A program made the translations under genes and the position numbers. Shown here in pieces: positions 12,601-24,342 of a stretch of 64,000 nucleotides of DNA (position 1 is the stretch's first letter; each line of letters starts with the position of its first letter). The stretch is from Platanthera guangdongensis (taxonomy: Eukaryota > Streptophyta > Magnoliopsida > Asparagales > Orchidaceae), in NCBI GenBank assembly GCA_039583875.1, contig CM077166.1, positions 77,912,564 to 77,976,563 on the forward strand. The letters run 5' to 3'. Under the pieces are notes generated by a model. It searched no databases, had not been told where the DNA came from, and saw nothing but the letters and a program-made list of their open reading frames with translations.

Positions 12601-14367
12601 AAAGTGCAAGTCTTAACTAGCAACTGGAGTGGGGATCGGCGGAAGACCGTCGTTCCCGGTAATACACCTTAAGTCACTAGGTTGTACTAAAGCAATAAGG
12701 AGAGCTGGGGTGATACATGGGTAGCCATCAACTAAAATAAATATCCTTGCGAAAGGGAACGCTGGGCGTAATCCCAACATAGTTCCTAGTGCCCTTTGAG
12801 AGCCCTTCACAGGGAATACCGGGGGCAGTCCTGGGATTAACCTTAAATCTCTAAGTATAATAAACCGTAGGCAAGAGTAGTTTAATAGGTTAGGACATTG
12901 TTGTACCTTCTCGCCCGTGTGGGGGCTGGAGAGATTCATGATATATGCTCACCCGTTTAGGGTTTGAGGGAGTTGACACAAGGCACTAATGTGCGTTCTC
13001 ACCGGGTTTGGGTTGAGGGATTCAGGACGGGTTTTGGTCCTGCGAGCGGAGGCTCGGTATGAATTACTTGCATGTGCATAAATATCGTGGCGGGGCATGC
13101 GGTACTGGCCGTTCGTCACACCGATGGCAGTACGGTGCACCAGGCGGTTGTGGGAGTTAGAGGGGCCAGTGGGTTGTTTTACACTGCGGTCTGGAGGACG
13201 ATCCCCGATAACACACATCCGACCCAACAAGACTGACGGGTTTGTCAGCAAAGTACGTACGCGAGACTCTAGAGTGCACCTTGGACGTGTACAGAGGCGT
13301 ATGAGAGGGGTCTAAGGCTTGGTAGTGTGCATACCGTCTAGAAGCGGAGATGCCCGCTCCGCTGCTGCCGTAGCCACAGCGGTGGTACCCGAGAGTGATG
13401 CTAGCTCTCAAAAAGTGGGAACTAAAGGTCTGTGATCACAGAGTCGTTGTGTGTGAGTTGCACTTGCCTGCGCATAAAATTGCATCATATCATTCATTCA
13501 TATTAGGTCATACGCTTCATAGATCCTTATCATATAAATTAGTATGGGCCTCTTTTATATGATAAGTTAAATTTCCTGGAAATCCTAACTTATATATTTG
13601 TATGGGCATTTATATAAGTTAGGGTACGTTTGTGATGATAGCATAGTGGTAGCTTAGCTTATTTACTTGTTCATTATCTGCTGCTTCTTTACTTTCTTTA
13701 CTGCACTGCTCTTACTTACTACTTGTACCGTACATAGAATTGCTAGAGTAGAATTTCATTACTTTTACCACACTTTAGATAGATATTGTCACCTGCTTCC
13801 ATTTTGCTACCCTTGTTGTCCTCCGCTTCGTCCTCCCGCTCGGTGCCTAGGAGCTGCGGGGCGAGGTGCGGAGGAAACGACTTAGTCTTTTTGACTAATG
13901 GTCGGTGACCAACTATTTTTAGGAGCCCGTGGAGATGGAGCACCAGCACGTCGAGGAGGCAGGACATGAGGAGCAGATACCGCTTCAGCAGGCTACCACT
14001 ACTACTGTGCGTCCTCAGGTGGGACGAGTCTTGATGTTCTAGTTATAGCTTCCGCATTTACTATTTGTGAGAGAGAGATTTGATGTACTGGGCATAAGCC
14101 CTTTTTACTCTTTCTTTGTACTTATTTGTGGACTATATTGTACTATTCATCTCTTTTCCATGATTGTACTGTGGCTTGTGGACTGGTATTTTTTATAACA
14201 GTTTTACTTCTTATTTCTCATATTGGCCTACAGGTTTATGATCGTACTAGCCGGCAGAATCGGCGTGTTGCGGTGTCGACTAACCCGTGAGTTAGTGCCA
14301 CCGTAAGACGGCGGTTCTGGGCATAAGATCCGGTAGCCCTCCTTGGTAAGGGGGAGGGGGGTCTACA
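9696..14367 (+). repeat. 3' LTR of gypsy-1 (4672 bp)
   Basis: Starts TGTAACATCCCATG and ends GTCTACA, directly followed by the TAGTG duplication. In the first 450 bp, differences from the 5' LTR are about five short indels and three substitutions, so indels outnumber substitutions. No gene was found inside it. Confidence 0.93.
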
Positions 14368-14372
14368 TAGTG
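14368..14372. repeat. Target-site duplication of gypsy-1, right copy (TAGTG)
   Basis: Identical to 108-112, and located immediately after the closing CA of the 3' LTR. Confidence 0.93.
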
Positions 14373-14517
14373 AGCTTTGGTTGGATTATTCATAAACCTT
14401 GAAATAGAATTCACGGAAAATTCTATATCTGGTCTGTATTTGTTAGGTAGGATCAATGATCCACCAAGCTTCTAAATGTAGGACGATTCTGCCATTTAAT
14501 TTATTGCTTTTAGTTGG
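14373..14517 (-). pseudogene. copia-A reverse transcriptase fragment (middle piece)
   Basis: The minus strand contains RPDIEFSVNSISRFMNNP, the conserved RT segment of Ty1/copia (usually TRPDI...V...SRFM.NP). It joins without frame change to 1-112 on one side. Upstream it decays, with a TAG and a TAA where copia normally has the YRSLVGSL region. It borders LTR-C at 14518. Confidence 0.82.
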
Positions 14518-14704
14518 TGTTGAGCTTCACAAGTGTCTGGGAAGTAAAAGTTTGGGTTCTATGATCTCAATCCCTAGATTTGTGTAAGAAGTCAAACTGA
14601 TCAATGACATACACACATAAGTATTGATGTGTGCATGAGTTAACATGCATGATGTCCCATGATTGGATAGGTGAAATTAAAGAGTATGCTGGAAGACTCA
14701 AAAA

Positions 14705-15030
14705 TCATCGAGTAGCTCACATTTCGTCGAGCACAGCTTTCAGCTTTCACGAGCTGAGCTCACCATTAGTCGAACGAGTCAGAACTCTCGGATTCAGAAA
14801 TCGTCGAGCTGAGCTCACCGTTCGGCGAGCTGAGCTCACCGTTCGTCGAGCTCAATTCAGAAGCTTGGGATTCAGAACTCGTCGAGCTCAGCCCACCGAT
14901 CGTTGAACGCAGTTCAATATTCGTCGAGCTGAGCTCACCATTCGTTTTGCTAAATCCAGAAGCTTGAGATCCAGAATTGTCGAGTTAAAGCCACGATCGA
15001 TCGAACGCAGTTCAACATTCGTCAAACTAA
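14705..15030. repeat. Degenerate repeat array built on GAGCTGAGCTC words (LTR-C)
   Basis: Words such as CGTCGAGCTGAGCTCACC followed by GTTCG or ATTCG recur about eight times with variable spacing, each containing the near-palindrome GAGCTGAGCTC. The array lies upstream of the TATA box, where LTR U3 enhancers usually lie. Confidence 0.65.
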
Positions 15031-15156
15031 AGCAAGAAGAATTGAAGAATTGCTGCAGTAGCGTCGAAAACTGTTCTGTCCTTTTCTGAGGGAGGTGACG
15101 CTCACCATCTTTGGCTGGGCCCACCCTAAATTGTGTCGTTGATTCAAAACAACACA

Positions 15157-15164
15157 TATAAAAG
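15157..15164 (+). promoter_or_regulatory. TATA box of LTR-C (TATAAAAG)
   Basis: A consensus TATAAAAG follows the palindromic array and precedes an A-rich leader. The position within the LTR fits the U3/R border. Promoter activity is inferred from position and sequence only. Confidence 0.5.
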
Positions 15165-15864
15165 GAAGAAAGAAAATGAGATTAGCGTTACGGAGAACAA
15201 ACACAGAACACAGGAAGAAAATACAGAAAAAAGAGGCGGCTTTACTTCATCATCTCCGATATGCTTGAAAGCCAAGTCCAGCAAAGTTAGCCAGAAGGCA
15301 GTGAAAAGTTTAGCTGAAACTCTTCAAGTTCAGCAAGATTGTTCTCTCCAGAACAAGGCAGCTTATTCATCTATTCAGCAAGCAGTTAGCTGTGTGAAGG
15401 GCTGTTATCCTTCAACAGCAGATAGTTGTTCACCAGTGCAGCAAAAGAAGGGATGTTAGCCTTCAACAACAGATAGCTGTTCACCAGTGTAGCAAAGGAG
15501 TTAGTTGTAGAAGAAGACTCATTCCTTCTACAGCAAGTGGGCTGGACTGATATCTGCTCAGTCCAGCAAGGTAGACTCAAAGATTTATCTCTGAGTTGGT
15601 TGTTTTAAATTTATTTCATCTTGTATAAACTACTGTATGATTTAGTTTACCTGAATATGAGTTGTAGGGCCTTTTGGCCTGAGCTGTAGGTGACTAATTA
15701 GTCACTGAGGTAGGTGCCTGCTAGGGTACTGAGGTAGGATCCAAGTGTGGATCTGAGAGTAGGGCTGTCCTCCCAGCCTGAGTAGTAAACCTTAGAAATA
15801 AGTCTGAGGTAGGTGACCAGTGAGTTACTGAGCTGTAGGTGATAAGTGTGTCACTAAGTTGTAG

Positions 15865-15869
15865 GCCTT
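15865..15869. repeat. Target-site duplication of gypsy-2, left copy (GCCTT)
   Basis: GCCTT directly precedes TGTAACGC at 15870 and is repeated exactly at 27441-27445 after the 3' LTR. The duplicated bases lie inside the GAGCTGTAGGCCTT words of LTR-C. Confidence 0.92.
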
Positions 15870-18800
15870 TGTAACGCGCCCGATTTTTTTTGATGATTTT
15901 ATTCGAATGGGCAACGTCATATTTATGACGTCGTGGCGTTACTTTTAGCGTTGAGTTGACAGCGCATTGCCGTTAAGCCATTTTCTCATCCGTGCGGCTG
16001 AGTCGGCCGAATTCTTGTTGTAATGGGAAAATTTTGCATTTGGAATTTAAGTTATGTAATTTTGGGCTTGCTCGTCAAGTTTCGTCGCAATTCGAGCATT
16101 TTTTGAGTCTCAACGCGCGATTGAAGTTTTAGATTGTTTATGTTCGACGTATACTTTGAAGATTAATATCTCGGGAATGGCTCGTCGGATTTTGGTTTTG
16201 ACTTCGTCGTTACGTTCGTAGCGTCAGTGTTCGCCTACGGTGCGAATTTCATTTAATTCGGCACGCGTTTGGGCCCCCGTTTTGATCTCGTATTTTCCTT
16301 ATTCAAAAATATATAAATATGAATATTTTAATATTACAGCATTATTCAAAAATGTGATTTACTATTAATTTGTATAGTTTGATCAAAGGATTTTTTTTGC
16401 AAAAAAAATTGTTCCTCTACAAGGATTTGTTTTTCTGCTCAAGTGCCTCTAGAGTATATTACTCGACTACTCGAGTACTTCTCGAGTCTTCATTTCCTGC
16501 CTCTCGAGTGTCTGATTTCTTAACTACTCGAGTGAATTTATATACCTACACGAGTGATTTCATAACTACTCGAGTGAATTTATATACCTACACGAGTGAT
16601 TTCTTAACTACTCGAGTGAATTTATATACCTACACGAGTGATTTCTTAACTACTCGAGTACTATATTTCTGTCTCGAGTAATTTTTTTTTATGCTCGAGT
16701 GTCTGTTTCTACCTACTCGAGTAGCCGTTTTCTACCTCTCGAGTACCCGTAAGCTTGTTCTCGCGTAGTCCGTTGCAGTTTATGTTCGAGAGCCTTTTTG
16801 AGCGTCAAAACGATGTCGTATGGAAAAATGGTTAACATGAAATTTGTGCGTCTCGACGAGATATACAACTTTCATGTTGGCTACTTTTCGATTTGAAGCC
16901 ATTCTAAACCTTTATTTTCGTATTTCGCGCACTCAGGCGTAAATATTCCGTTTTTAGACATAACATTTTATAAACAAATATATTTATATATCTTTATATG
17001 TATATATATATATATATATGTATATATATACATATTTCTATCAGAGAGAATTCCATCATCTTCTCCGATTCTTTTTTTTCTCGAACCAGTGCGGCGTGAG
17101 CGTGAGAGAGAAATATTTCGTGAACCTTCCGGTGGCCGCCGATGGTGCTCGAAATCTTCATCCGAACATAGATCCGGAAAGCTCTCGCCGAGAGCTACGC
17201 CATCGTGGTAAATTTTTCCCCGTTCCTTGAGATTTCTCGTTAGGGTTTTTTCGGCCCTAACATCCGTTTTGACCGTTCTTGTTCAGATTTCAACTCCTCC
17301 CGCATCATTTTGCCCCGATCTACGATGTGGAGTGATTCGGTGGACTTTTCCGGTTAAACCAAGACAAGTGGTGGTTTCCCCTCGTTTCTCCTTATCCGAT
17401 TTGATGGTAACGGCTATATTTTCATGTCTTTAAAATTTTCTGCGCTTATTCTTCGAAATTATTGTTATAATTAATTGTTTCAACGATCACATGATGTTGT
17501 AAGGTTTTGTCATGGTAAGCTCGATCTTGTCTGGTTATGTTTAATCGTTCCTGATGTGTCTTAAGGATGACTAAAAATGTCTTAGCTTTCGTTATTAAAC
17601 GCGTTAGAGTTTATCTAGGATTGTAAATTGCTCATAGAGGTTGGTCAACCGCGTCTTGAATCTGGTAATGTCAAGTAGAATCTGTCGAGCCAAATCTCGA
17701 GATATTTGTGTTATAATTTCTTTGGGTTTCTTGATTGCGGGAGTTAGTGGACGATTCCACCTCCACAGTGGTCATTTCCTTCATTAGTGCCCTGTGGAAG
17801 TCTACCCGGCTTTTGGATGTCTGCGGTGTATGGTGGAGAGTATGAGACTCCCTCGCAGTTAGACGTATTTTGTATCAGAGTTTTTGGGTGGTGTGTCCAC
17901 GAGTGACCATCTCGCCCGTGTTTTTGGGTGGTGTGTCCACGAGTGACCACCTCGCCCGTGTTTTTGGGTAAAGTCGACCACAGGTGCCTAATAAATGATT
18001 TGTATTTCTTCCTTATGAATTATTCATGTTGTCACCTTATAGCCTCGTGCGTCTGGTGTACTATTGTTGTACGTGACGAATCACGTAAGAGTTCTTCTTC
18101 ATGATGATGACTTGTTTCTTTTTTTGTACTTTATTTCAGTACTGTTGGTCTTGGGTTGGTACCCCTTTGACCTTTGTTTATTTGGGCTTATTAATTTCTG
18201 CCACCATTTGTTCTTTATTGCTGAGGTGTTTTGTCTTTGAAATGCCTCAGGTTTAGAGCAGTAGCAGATAACAGAGCTAGTTTTGGAGTTTTTGGGCGAC
18301 AGTGTTGGCTGTGGTTGTTACCTCGTCTCAACGAGGTAATTTGTTGTTTATTTAGTTACTGGTTCAGACATACTTTTCTATATGTGGGTTCATGTCAGTT
18401 TGTTGACGCCCACAGTATTGCTACTTTTTGATACTTGTTAGCTGCTTAGTTTTTCTATATGTGGGTGTAGATTGCTTGCTCTCTGGGATGATTTATGCTA
18501 GGAATGCATGTTAGGTATTTTTAAGAATAAAATCTACTACTATTACTTCATGCACTGCATAATTTAAAAACTCTAACTTGTTATATTTGGCGACCGTAAA
18601 AGCTATCCTTACTACTATTATAAATTTAGAGTCTTGCATAACATGAGTTGTCCCTTGGGGACGTTTATACTCATGTAGGATGTTCGAGTCAATCTAAGCC
18701 GAGGGATACGGCTAACTATTGCACTTAACTGATTTTCCTTAAAATAATTGAAAGAATATTTCTTCTTGTTTAAGTAGGTGTCTGCCTGAGCGTCCGCAGT

Positions 18801-18885
18801 TATCGCCTGCTGACGTGGCATCATGACACACATTTTCCCTTTCTCTGATAAGTTATTTTATGCGGTGAAAATGCGGGTTGTGATA
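15870..18885 (+). repeat. 5' LTR of gypsy-2 (3016 bp)
   Basis: Begins TGTAACGCGCCCG and ends GGGTTGTGATA, where the 3' copy ends GTGACA, so the terminal CA has mutated. Contents include CTCGAG-rich repeats (16440-16760), an AT microsatellite near 16980-17035, and duplicated GTGTGTCCACGAGTGACCA words near 17888-17960. No coding region was supported. Confidence 0.9.
16514..16660 (+). repeat. 42-bp tandem repeat with CTCGAG palindromes (gypsy-2 5' LTR)
   Basis: About three and a half copies of a 42-bp unit starting GATTTCTTAACTACTCGAGT and ending in CTACACGAGT. Further CTCGAG words lie on both sides (16440-16760). Because 42 is a multiple of three, one frame stays open through the array; there is no other sign of coding. 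Confidence 0.85.
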
Positions 18886-19558
18886 GTTTGTATCAGATGG
18901 AGGTTGCTTGACAATTGGTCGGGCAACCTTCCCTTGTTAGTGTTAGTTGTTTAGTGACATTTCATACACACACCGATGTGTCATCAGTACGTCTTAGCCG
19001 AAGCATAGTTACTACATTCATAGCATGATAAGAAGTATACATGGCATATTATGTAGTATGAGATGCATAATATGTGTTTGTATATGGATCCACCATACGT
19101 GGCAACATGTGACGGTTATGTAGTATAGGATGCATAACCACCATCACATGGGTGCCCATTAGCACGTTTTATTTTCGCATTGCATGCGATGTTATGTAGT
19201 ATGAGATGCATAACATTTCATGTGTACGCCGCTCATAACATGCATTAGGGCCTTTATAGAATGCATAGCACTGCATACATTGCATATCATCGCATAAGCA
19301 CGCATGCTAAGTTAAGGTTTACGCGATGACACATGTACACACATGATTTTAAATAAGAATAAAGAATTCGTGCATTCATGTCATAGACACAAGAGTCAAT
19401 AGGATGAGAGGATATCATCCTAAGTAGGACATAACATCATTATAAAATCTCAGAGCAAGTTGCAGCATAAGCAAGTGTCTTTTAAGTATGGTCTGAACTA
19501 GTCGTGTTGCCTTATTGTAAGCTAGGATTTTGACGAGGTGTCCATTTGCTTTTTAGAA
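18886..19558 (+). other. Leader of gypsy-2 with degenerate primer site and three copies of a 22-bp imperfect palindrome
   Basis: TTGTATCAGATGG just after the LTR is a decayed Met-tRNA primer site. Further on, TTATGTAGTATGAGATGCATAA or a close variant occurs near 19051, 19114 and 19192. Its two ends are mutually complementary, so each copy could fold. No gene is seen before the gag ATG. Confidence 0.55.
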
Positions 19559-20787
19559 ATGCCGCCAAAGCGTCCTGCGACGAGGTCGACTCCCCAATCG
19601 GAGGGTGGGTCATTAGGTGCGCAAAGTGATGTGATTATCGAGGGTCTGCGTCAGAGTAATGAGGCTCTGTCGAGACAGTTGGTTGCGATGCAATCGCAAA
19701 TTGAGTCTTTGTTGTCTGCCGCTCCCGCGCAACAACCTTTAGTGCAAGTGCCTGCCTTGGGCCAAGCCGTGCCTGTTACCCCTGCTCCTCTGGTGCCCCC
19801 GATGGCGATACCACCAGAAATGAATTTTATATCACACTTCCAACGATTGGGACCCCCCACCTACGACGGGAGTGCTGACTTTCTGATTTTAGATGATTGG
19901 ATCATCTCCATCGAGGAGATGTTTTCGTATTCCGGAATTCTAGAAGCCCAGAAGGTGATGATTGCATCCTATCAGTTAAAAGGCATGGAAAAGAGTTGGT
20001 GGATTCGGGAAAGAGAGGGTCTGAAGGAAGGATGTTCTTGGGAATCTTTTAAGAAGATACTGCTGAAAAAGTTTCTACCCTCGGTCGAGCAGGACCGTCT
20101 TATGAATAACTTCCTGCATTTGAAGCAGAGACAGCACGCCGTGAGTGAGTATGAGATTGAGTTTAGCAAACTGAGCAGATTTGCTCCTGATTTGGTAGCT
20201 TCTGAGGAGGGTAGAGTGAAGCGTTTCCTTGGAGGACTAAGAAGCGATGTCCAGCAGTTGGCATGCGTTTACCGAGCTGAAAGTTATGCTAAAGCAGTGG
20301 AAGCCGCTTTGATAGTGGAGGCGATTGAAAACACTAAGAACCGCGGTACTGCGGTGAGGAAGGAGAAAAGGAAAGGTGTTGAGGATGGTAGCTGCAGGGC
20401 ATCTAGCCTTTCTTCGAAGAAGAAAAGTAAGGAAGTGTGTAGTTTCTGTGGTCGTCCCAGCCACCCTTACAAAATATGTTTCAAGAGGACTGCCACCCTG
20501 AAGCAGCAGCAGGTGCACGCCATCCAAGGTGCACCCAAGGGAGAGCTAGTGTGCTCATTTTGTGCAAGGAAGGGTCGTGATGTGAGACGGTGCTGGATGA
20601 AGGAAAGGATTTGCTTCCAGTGCGGGCAGAAGGGACACCAGAAGTCTTTGTGCCCCCAGGCTTAGCCCCCCACTGCAGCCTGCCCCACTTCGAGCTCTGT
20701 CGCCGCCGCCGAACCTGGATAAAGGAAAAGAAAAGCTGAACGTGATGACCAGCGAGGAAGCTCAAAGCTCTACGCAAGTGATATCAG
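19559..20787 (+). CDS. gag of gypsy-2
   Basis: An almost intact Gag. ATG 19559 opens with MPPKRPATRS and was chosen because chromoviral Gags usually start with a basic MPP... segment. The Gag core lies in the middle third, with WWIRER, a leucine-rich FLPSVEQDRLMNNFLHLKQ and YEIEFSKLSRFAP. Three knuckle-like motifs follow: CSFCGRPSHPYKIC, CSFCARKGRDVRRC (the usual His replaced by Arg) and CFQCGQKGHQKSLC. A TAG stop at 20663 ends the main frame. The tail towards QVISG at 20787 continues in another frame, so a small indel or a true Gag end lies near 20665. The protein would package element RNA in the cytoplasm. Confidence 0.85.
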
Positions 20788-20850
20788 GTTAGCCTCAGTT
20801 TAATATATCCTTATTACTTATCATTGTTGCCCTAGTTATCGTTCGTTTAG
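20788..20850 (+). other. Intron-like segment at the gag/protease junction of gypsy-2 (63 bp)
   Basis: It starts CAG|GTTAGC, and the retained frame meets TAG at once. AG at 20849-20850 rejoins the frame to the ATG 20853 that opens protease; AG at 20834-20835 would also restore frame. The segment is short for a plant intron, so this is the weakest of the three junction introns. Its position (the codon after VIS) matches gypsy-1 and gypsy-3. Confidence 0.42.
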
Positions 20851-23800
20851 TTATGTATGCTACGGTTTTAGGGGAGTTTAAGGTGCGGAATAGGTGGGCG
20901 CGCGTTCTTTTCGATTCGGGTGTCACCCATTCCTTTGTGGACCGGAGATTTGTTGATAAACATCGCTTGAATGTGGATCAATTAGGAGACTCCTTCAACG
21001 TCAAGCTTCCCTCCGGTGATTCTGTGATATCTAATCAAGGAGTTTTGAGATGCCATATTTATCTTGGCAATTTTCTGGCCTTTGCAAATCTGATGATTTT
21101 AGATCTGGCTGACTTCGACGTGATTTTGGGCATGGACTGGTTGTCCAAGTATGATACAGTCATCCAGTGAAAAGCTAAGCGACTGGATTTCAGGATGGAC
21201 GATGGACAACCCATGAGCGTCTATGGATTTCAGGACAGAGTTTCCCCTGTCATTTCCGCGGTACGTGCTTATCGTGCTATAGAGTCTGGTTGCGAGGCCT
21301 TTTTAGTTTCTATTTCTGCTCTGGAAACAGCTTTTGTTATGCCACGTCTTGAGGATGTCTCGATGGTGCGAGAGTTTCCAGATGTCTTTCCTGATAGCCT
21401 TTCAGGACTTCCTCCTGAAAGGGAGATAGAGTTTGAGATAGACCTCGAGCCAGGTACTCGTCCTATTGCCAAAGCATCGTACCGTATGGCTCCGCGTGAG
21501 TTGGATGAGTTGCGTACTCAGCTCGATGAGCTGCTGAGGTGTGGTTTTATTAGACAAGTTCTTCTCCGTGGGGTGCTCCTGTTTTGTTTGTCAAGAAGAA
21601 AGATGGATCGATGAGACTTTGCATCGATTATAGGGAATTGAACAAGGTAACCATTAAGAATAGATATCCCCTGCCAAGGATTGATGATCTGTTTGATCAG
21701 TTGCGTGGTATCTCGGTATTTTCAAAGATCGATCTTCGCTCAGGCTACCACCATTTGAGGATTCGTGAGACAGATATTCCCCGAACCGCTTTCCGTTCGC
21801 AGCACGGACATTATGAGTTTTTGGTGATGTCTTTTGGTTTAACCAATGCACCCTCTGCTTTCATGGATTTGATGAATATGGTGTTTAAGGATTTCTTGGA
21901 CCGATTTGTTATTGTGTTCATAGATGATGTCTTGGTGTATTCCAGCAATGTTGAGGAGCATACTCAGCATTTGCGTTTGGTTTTGTCGACCCTGAGGGAG
22001 CATAAGTTATATGAGAAGTTGAGCAAATGTGAGTTCTGGCTACCTCAGGTGTCCTTTCTGGGTCATGTTATAAGCAAGGACGTTATTTCTGTAGACCCGA
22101 CCAAGATTTCAGCTGTGATGGAATGGGAGAGACCGTCTACACCTAAGGAGATTAGGAGCTTCTTAGACCTGGCTGGATATTATAGAAGATTCGTGGAAGG
22201 ATTTTCGGTGTTGTCTGCTCCTCTAACTAGACTTACTCAGAAGAATACTGCATTCATTTGGAGTGATAAGTGTGAAGAGGCTTTCCAAGAGTTGAAGAAG
22301 AGATTATGTACTGCTCCAATTTTAACCTTACCTATTGAAGGAGTTAAGTATGCTGGGTATGTTGATGTGTCACATATCAGACTTGTTTGTGTTTTAATGC
22401 AAGATGGTAAGGTGATCGCGTATGGATAGAGGCAACTAAAGATTCACGAGAGAAACTATTCTACGCACGATTTGGAATTTGCTGCCGTAATTTATGCGCT
22501 GAAGCTGTGACGACACTTATTATATGTGGCGTTGTGCAAAATCTATAAGGACCATAAGAGTTTGAAGTATGTTTTCACTCAGAAGGAACTAAATCTGCGC
22601 CAGCATCGGTGGTTAGAATATGTAGCTGATTATGAAGTGGAAATTTTTTATCATCCAGGAAATGCCAATGTAGTAGTCGATGCTTTGAGTAGAAAGACCG
22701 CTAAAATTTTTAACCTGTCGGTACAGTCCTTGGTAGAAGAATTTTTGTTCATGGATATTGAGGTTGGGAGTAGTACTGTGCCTGCTAGTCTAGAAGTAGA
22801 AGAACCCTCTTGGATTTCCTTAACTCGAGCACATCAGAAGGATGATCCGGATTTGTTACACCTCCGGAATAGAACTATGAAGGGAGAGTTACCTGATTTC
22901 TCTGTGGATGAGTTGGACACCTTGAAGTATCTGGGTAGATTTTGTGTCCCTGCCTTCGGCGATATTCGGGCTAAGATCTGTGCTGAAGCTCATGGTTCCA
23001 GTGTAGCCTACCACCCTGGTTCCACTAAGATGTATAAGGATCTAAAGCAAATTGTTTGGTGGTCAGGGATGAAGAATGATATCGCGAAGTTTGTATCAGA
23101 ATGTTATACGTGTCAGCGTGTTAAGGCTGATCATAGAAGGCCTGGTGGTAAATTGACACCGTTTGATATTCCAAGTTGGAAATGGGAGAGTATTTCAATA
23201 GATTTTATCACGGGTCTACCAAAATCGCCCAGTGGGCACGACTCTGTTTGGGTGATAGTTGACAGATTGACAAAATGTGCTCAGTTTTTCCCGTTTAAGA
23301 TTGGGTATTCGATGAAGAAGATAGTCGAGCTATATCTTGAAGAGGTCATCAGGTTGCATGGAGTGCCTGTTAGCATTGTATCAGATCGGGACTCCAGATT
23401 TACGTCTCGCTTTTGGAAGAGTTTACCGGAGGGGTTGGGTTCTGATTTAAGGTATTACACCGCCTATCATCCGCAGACGAATGGTCAGACAGAAAGGGTA
23501 AATCAGATCGTAGAAGATATGATCAGGTGTTATATTTTGCATCATGGTGGTGCTTGGGACGAGCGTCTCAGACTCATGGAGTTTGCATACAATAATAGTT
23601 ATCAAGAGAGTCTGCAGATGACCCCGTTTGAGGCCTTATATGGGAGGCGTTGTAGAACTCATTTGTTTTGGGCTGAAGTTGGTGAAAGACCGTTGCTAGG
23701 TCCGGAAGCCCTTGAGGAGATGAATTGTGTTGTACTCATATTCGAGAAAAGCTCCATGTGGCTCAAGAGCGCTATGAGAAGTATGCTAATCAACGAAGGG

Positions 23801-24235
23801 TCGATCTGGAGTTTGCCGTTGGAGACTTGGTTTTTCTGAAGGTTTCTCCGATGTCTGACGTTAAAAGGTTTGGAAGGAACCACAAGTTAGACCCCCCGGT
23901 ATGTAGGACCTTTCCAGATTCTTGAGCGCATCGGAGTGTCAGCTTATAGGCTGGAGTTGCCTACAACCTTCCCTGGTGTCCATGATGTGTTCCATGTGAG
24001 CCAGTTGCGGAAGTGTGTTCGTTTTGATCGTCAAGTCCTCGACTCGTTACCCCAGATTCAACCCAACCTTAAGTATGTGGAAGAACCTATTCATATTCTG
24101 GATTCTCAAAAGCGTGTGTTGCGGAGAAAGACCATCCCTATGGTCAAGATTCTTTGGAGAAATCAAGACGTCGAGAGTGCGACGTGGGAATTAGAATCGG
24201 CGATGATTGAATCTCATCTGCACCTCTTCTCTTAG
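20851..24235 (+). pseudogene. pol of gypsy-2: protease, RT, RNase H, integrase, chromodomain
   Basis: Protease has VLFDSGVTHSFVDRRFV (about 20908-20960). RT follows with [34 protein letters not shown] and the catalytic FIDD at 21917-21928. RNase H spans about 22330-22700 and ends in VDALSRKT. Integrase has [31 protein letters not shown] and [12 protein letters not shown], so the D,D,E positions are kept. The chromodomain near the C-terminus has MVKILWRNQDVESATWE. Disabling changes are TGA at 21168, a frameshift near 21560, TAG at 22427, TGA at 22508 (a Trp codon by family comparison), and frameshifts near 23720 and 23925. Confidence 0.92.
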
Positions 24236-24330
24236 TTTCGGGTATGTTGTTATGTTTTCAGTTATGTTTGATTTTATCGTTTTGTTTTGGTTTTGGAGTT
24301 GTGTTAAGTTTCGGGACGAAACTTCTTTTT

Positions 24331-24340
24331 AGGGGGAGTG
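24331..24340 (+). other. Polypurine tract of gypsy-2
   Basis: AGGGGGAGTG stands just before the 3' LTR (AC, then TGTAACGC). This is the usual position of the plus-strand primer of LTR retrotransposons. Confidence 0.7.
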
Positions 24341-24342
24341 AC

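Larger units (their letters stand above)
113..14367 (+). mobile_element. Ty3/gypsy chromovirus gypsy-1 (Tekay/Del-like) with 4.7-kb LTRs
   Basis: A complete structure of 14.26 kb: 5' LTR, Met-type primer site, gag, protease, RT, RNase H, integrase and C-terminal chromodomain, then 3' LTR, bordered by the TAGTG duplication. RT before integrase marks Ty3/gypsy, and the chromodomain after integrase marks chromoviruses. The LTRs make up about two thirds of the element. Coding regions are broken by many single-base frameshifts and a few stops, so this copy cannot make full proteins. The LTR pair is similar, with differences rich in short indels. It inserted into copia-A. Confidence 0.93.
14518..15869 (+). 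mobile_element. SIRE/Maximus-like LTR (LTR-C), left segment
   Basis: Together with 27446-27989 this forms a single LTR of about 1.9 kb, split by gypsy-2. The left border TGTTGAGC is inferred from two facts: it begins with TG, and the interrupted copia-A RT frame is preserved if exactly 5 bp are counted twice. The 5-mers there (GTTGG left, GTAAC right) match poorly, so the border is uncertain. The segment holds a palindromic repeat array, a TATA box at 15157, and the start of a series of degenerate GAGCTGTAGG words that resumes at 27446. No internal region of its own was seen, so it looks like a solo LTR. Confidence 0.7.
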
